Assembly: GCA_903944255.1 (NCBI GenBank) | Contig: CAJARE010000271.1 | Location: forward strand, 1-7,314 | DNA: 7,314 nucleotides | Source: an uncultured beta proteobacterium | GTDB taxonomy: Bacteria > Pseudomonadota > Gammaproteobacteria > Burkholderiales > Burkholderiaceae | Direction of reading: 5' to 3' | Part shown: piece after piece, positions 5,028-7,314 of the stretch | Position numbering within the stretch: position 1 is the first letter of the stretch | How the letters are laid out: each line of letters begins with the position of its first letter | Made by a program: the position numbers and the translations under genes | Notes under the pieces: model-generated | The model's database searches: none | The model's input: the letters and a program-made list of their open reading frames with translations, nothing else | Told to the model about the DNA's origin: nothing

Positions 5028-7314
5028 ATACCTTGCTAACAGTTACTGGGCCAAACATTGGACCTAATTTGGCGCTAATACCTGTGCCAGCAGAAATTCT
5101 GACAGCGCCTAGTGCTAAATTTGCTTCTAGTGTTGCCGGCATATTCACCGTCTGTATACCTTGGGTTACGCTCACTAGATCACCTTCGTTGAGACCTAAT
5201 TGTGCAAATAAATTCTTGTCTAAGCCAACTTGGTTGCCACGCTTAGCGTCTCTCGTAAGTTGTAATGCAGATGAGCGGCGCACGATTTGATCACCAGCAT
5301 AAATATTGACATCCGTTAGGCGCTCAAGACTGGTCAAAGGTAACTGATGGCCATTACTCAGCGCGCTCAGATGAGAGCGATTATCCAATTTCGAGCAATA
5401 GTTTTCACTAAGTGCTTCGCCTAATACTTCTTCAGGCATATTCAACAAGAAACCCTCTAGACCCAAAAGACCGCCAAGCACGCGTAATACCTTCCAAGCC
5501 GGACGCGAGTCAGCTAATGGCTTAACAGAAGGTTGAATGGTTTGTACACGACCTTCTGCATTAACAAACGTTGACATTGTTTCTGTAAAGGTTGAGATAG
5601 GTAGAATCACATCTGCTACGTCAAGCAGATCAGCGCTCTTGAATGCACTGATAGCAATGACGGTATTTGATTTAGCTAAGGCAGTGCGTGCTTGCTCAGG
5701 ATTAGGTAGATCAGCATCTGGTTCAATGTTCATCAAAATCATTGCACGTCGATCGCCAGAAAGTACCGACTCAATCCCAGCTCCATTCGCATTTACGAGA
5801 GCTGCACCAACCGCATTACCCCCTACTGGCAAGAAACCTAAAGTAGCGCCAGTGTTATCGGCAATAAATTGTGCCAATACATGCAAATTTGATAATGCTG
5901 GATGAGAAACTGCTGCAGAGCCTAGTAAAACAGCCTTAGAGGAACCAGAAAGCAAGCTATCAGCTATTTTTTGGGCTGGTTCAGATACTGAGAGATTGGC
6001 TATGCCTACTGGCGCAGAAACTGATTTAGCTTTAGCTACCGCCAAAGCTACTTCACCAAGGGTATTGACCCATGCACTCGGGCTTGCTGCTATTCCAAGA
6101 CTTGGTATAAGCCAGTCGTCACCACCTGCATCAATCCGGAGTACTTGTAGGCCACGCTTGCTAGCGCTACGAATACGCGCTGCAATAAGCGGCTGATCTT
6201 TACGCAAAAAGCTGCCAATCATTAATACGCGATCTAATTCACTCAATTGACTGATTGGCATTCCTAGCCAGGCGGCGCTAGCAGCACCCTTGATATCGGA
6301 TTGACGCAAACGGGTATCAATTTGATTGGATCCAAGACCATGAATGATTTTTTGTAAAAGGTGCAACTCTTCAATACTTGAAATCGGGTGGGCCAATGCG
6401 CCAATAGATTCCGGCCCGGTTTCAGCAACAATAGTTTTCAATGAGTGCGCAACGTAATCGAGAGCTGATTGCCAATCTGTTTCGAGCCATTGACCGCCCT
6501 GCTTCACCATAGGCGTAGTCAACCGATCAGCGCTATTGAGTCCTTCGTATGCGAAACGATCACGATCACTAATCCAGCATTCATTAATAGCTTCATTCTC
6601 TAAAGCAACGACTCGCATTACCTTATTGGATTTGGTTTGCACTGTAGTGTTAGCACCCAAGCTATCGTGAGGACTGACTGAACGTTTGCGACCTAATTCC
6701 CAGGTACGCGCTCCGTAGCGAAATGGCTTACTGGTTAATGCCCCAACTGGACACAAGTCAATCATATTTCCAGAAAGCTCTGAATCAACTGTCTGACCTA
6801 CAAAAGTTGTAATCTCAGAATGCTCACCACGGTTGACCATTCCAAGCTCCATCACGCCAGCTACTTCTTGGCCAAAACGGACACAGCGGGTGCAATGAAT
6901 ACAGCGGCTCATTTCTTGCATTGAAATTAATGGGCCTACATTCTTATGAAAAACCACGCGCTTTTCTTCGTCATAGCGCGAATTAGACTTGCCATAGCCA
7001 ACGGCTAAGTCTTGTAATTGACACTCGCCACCTTGATCGCAAATCGGGCAATCGAGCGGATGGTTAATCAGCAAAAATTCCATAACGGAACGTTGTGCTT
7101 CAACTGCCTTAGCAGAATGGGTAAATACCTTCATGCCTTGGGTGACAGGAGTAGCACAAGCTGGCAAAGGTTTCGGTGCCCTTTCAACTTCAACTAAACA
7201 CATGCGGCAGTTAGCAGCTATGGATAATTTCTTGTGATAGCAAAAATGAGGTACGTAGGTGCCCAACTTATTCGCGGCGTGCATCACCATCGAACCTTGC
7301 GGAACTTCTACTGT
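5026..7314 (-). CDS. nuoG: NADH-quinone oxidoreductase subunit G (5' end cut by window edge)
   Basis: NuoG is the large iron-sulfur subunit of the complex I peripheral arm and carries electrons from NuoEF to NuoI. The frame stays open to the right edge: eight codons (TVEVPQGS) precede the first internal Met at 7290 and match the usual N-terminal strand of the ferredoxin domain, so the true start lies just outside. Counting from the first visible residue, the [2Fe-2S] N1b ligands are Cys 25, 36, 39 and 53. The His-Cys N5 site is HPLDCPICDQGGEC (His 85, Cys 89, 92, 98). The N4 site is CIHCTRC (138, 141, 144) with Cys 188 in DLCPVGALTSKPF. From about 200 onward comes the molybdopterin-oxidoreductase-like domain, which in this family is structural and lacks the cofactor. 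The extra N7 cluster ligands of E. coli and Thermus are missing. The visible 762 residues imply a protein of roughly 770-775, shorter than E. coli NuoG (908). It ends with FGPVTVSKV. Confidence 0.97.
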   Translation of the reverse strand, partial: TVEVPQGSMVMHAANKLGTYVPHFCYHKKLSIAANCRMCLVEVERAPKPLPACATPVTQGMKVFTHSAKAVEAQRSVMEFLLINHPLDCPICDQGGECQLQDLAVGYGKSNSRYDEEKRVVFHKNVGPLISMQEMSRCIHCTRCVRFGQEVAGVMELGMVNRGEHSEITTFVGQTVDSELSGNMIDLCPVGALTSKPFRYGARTWELGRKRSVSPHDSLGANTTVQTKSNKVMRVVALENEAINECWISDRDRFAYEGLNSADRLTTPMVKQGGQWLETDWQSALDYVAHSLKTIVAETGPESIGALAHPISSIEELHLLQKIIHGLGSNQIDTRLRQSDIKGAASAAWLGMPISQLSELDRVLMIGSFLRKDQPLIAARIRSASKRGLQVLRIDAGGDDWLIPSLGIAASPSAWVNTLGEVALAVAKAKSVSAPVGIANLSVSEPAQKIADSLLSGSSKAVLLGSAAVSHPALSNLHVLAQFIADNTGATLGFLPVGGNAVGAALVNANGAGIESVLSGDRRAMILMNIEPDADLPNPEQARTALAKSNTVIAISAFKSADLLDVADVILPISTFTETMSTFVNAEGRVQTIQPSVKPLADSRPAWKVLRVLGGLLGLEGFLLNMPEEVLGEALSENYCSKLDNRSHLSALSNGHQLPLTSLERLTDVNIYAGDQIVRRSSALQLTRDAKRGNQVGLDKNLFAQLGLNEGDLVSVTQGIQTVNMPATLEANLALGAVRISAGTGISAKLGPMFGPVTVSKV

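Noticed and set aside
5009..6196. Plus-strand open frames opposite nuoG (5009-5290, 5537-5905, 5996-6196), the longest 122 codons
   Set aside because: They are antisense shadows within the NuoG molybdopterin-like domain. Their composition (rich in Ala, Ser, Arg and Thr without domain features) is what a reversed coding frame gives.
7290..7314. Treating the ATG at 7290 as the nuoG start
   Set aside because: The frame is open upstream to the window edge, and the extra codons TVEVPQGS match the conserved N-terminal ferredoxin strand of NuoG, so the gene is cut by the window instead.

Overview
The window is an internal segment of a bacterial nuo operon, which encodes the proton-pumping NADH:quinone oxidoreductase (respiratory complex I). 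All seven genes lie on the minus strand, so transcription enters from the right edge. In transcription order they are nuoG (5' end cut by the right edge), nuoH, nuoI, nuoJ, nuoK, nuoL and nuoM (only its first 128 codons, cut by the left edge). This is the canonical G-H-I-J-K-L-M order. Packing is tight: gaps of 8, 11, 20, -4 (overlap), 2 and 24 bases. No promoter, terminator, tRNA, mobile element or CRISPR array is visible, and no stretch longer than 24 bases lies outside a gene.

Organism: the protein sequences look like those of Burkholderiales (Betaproteobacteria). Pointers are the shortened NuoG without N7 cluster ligands, the NuoH motif [20 protein letters not shown], the 163-residue NuoI, and the His/Asp-rich loop followed by GLAPGEKPHESP in NuoL. 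Base composition is clearly below 50% GC (mid-40s by eye), which is low for that order and suggests a Polynucleobacter-like freshwater bacterium. The genus is an inference from memory of the family, not a database result.

How the genes work together: electrons from NADH enter at NuoEF, which must be encoded off the right edge. They pass through the iron-sulfur clusters of NuoG (N1b, N4, N5) and then NuoI (N6a, N6b) to quinone, which binds at the interface of NuoH with NuoB/NuoD. Quinone reduction drives the membrane arm, where NuoH, NuoJ and NuoK link to the antiporter-like pumps NuoL and NuoM (and NuoN, expected off the left edge).

I found no undescribed system. The window is ordinary, intact housekeeping DNA. 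Points worth a modest second look are the absent N7 ligands in NuoG, a metal-binding-like histidine cluster in NuoL, a seven-codon ORF bridging nuoL and nuoM, the homopolymer-rich nuoJ/nuoK junction, and the uneven strength of ribosome binding sites along the operon.
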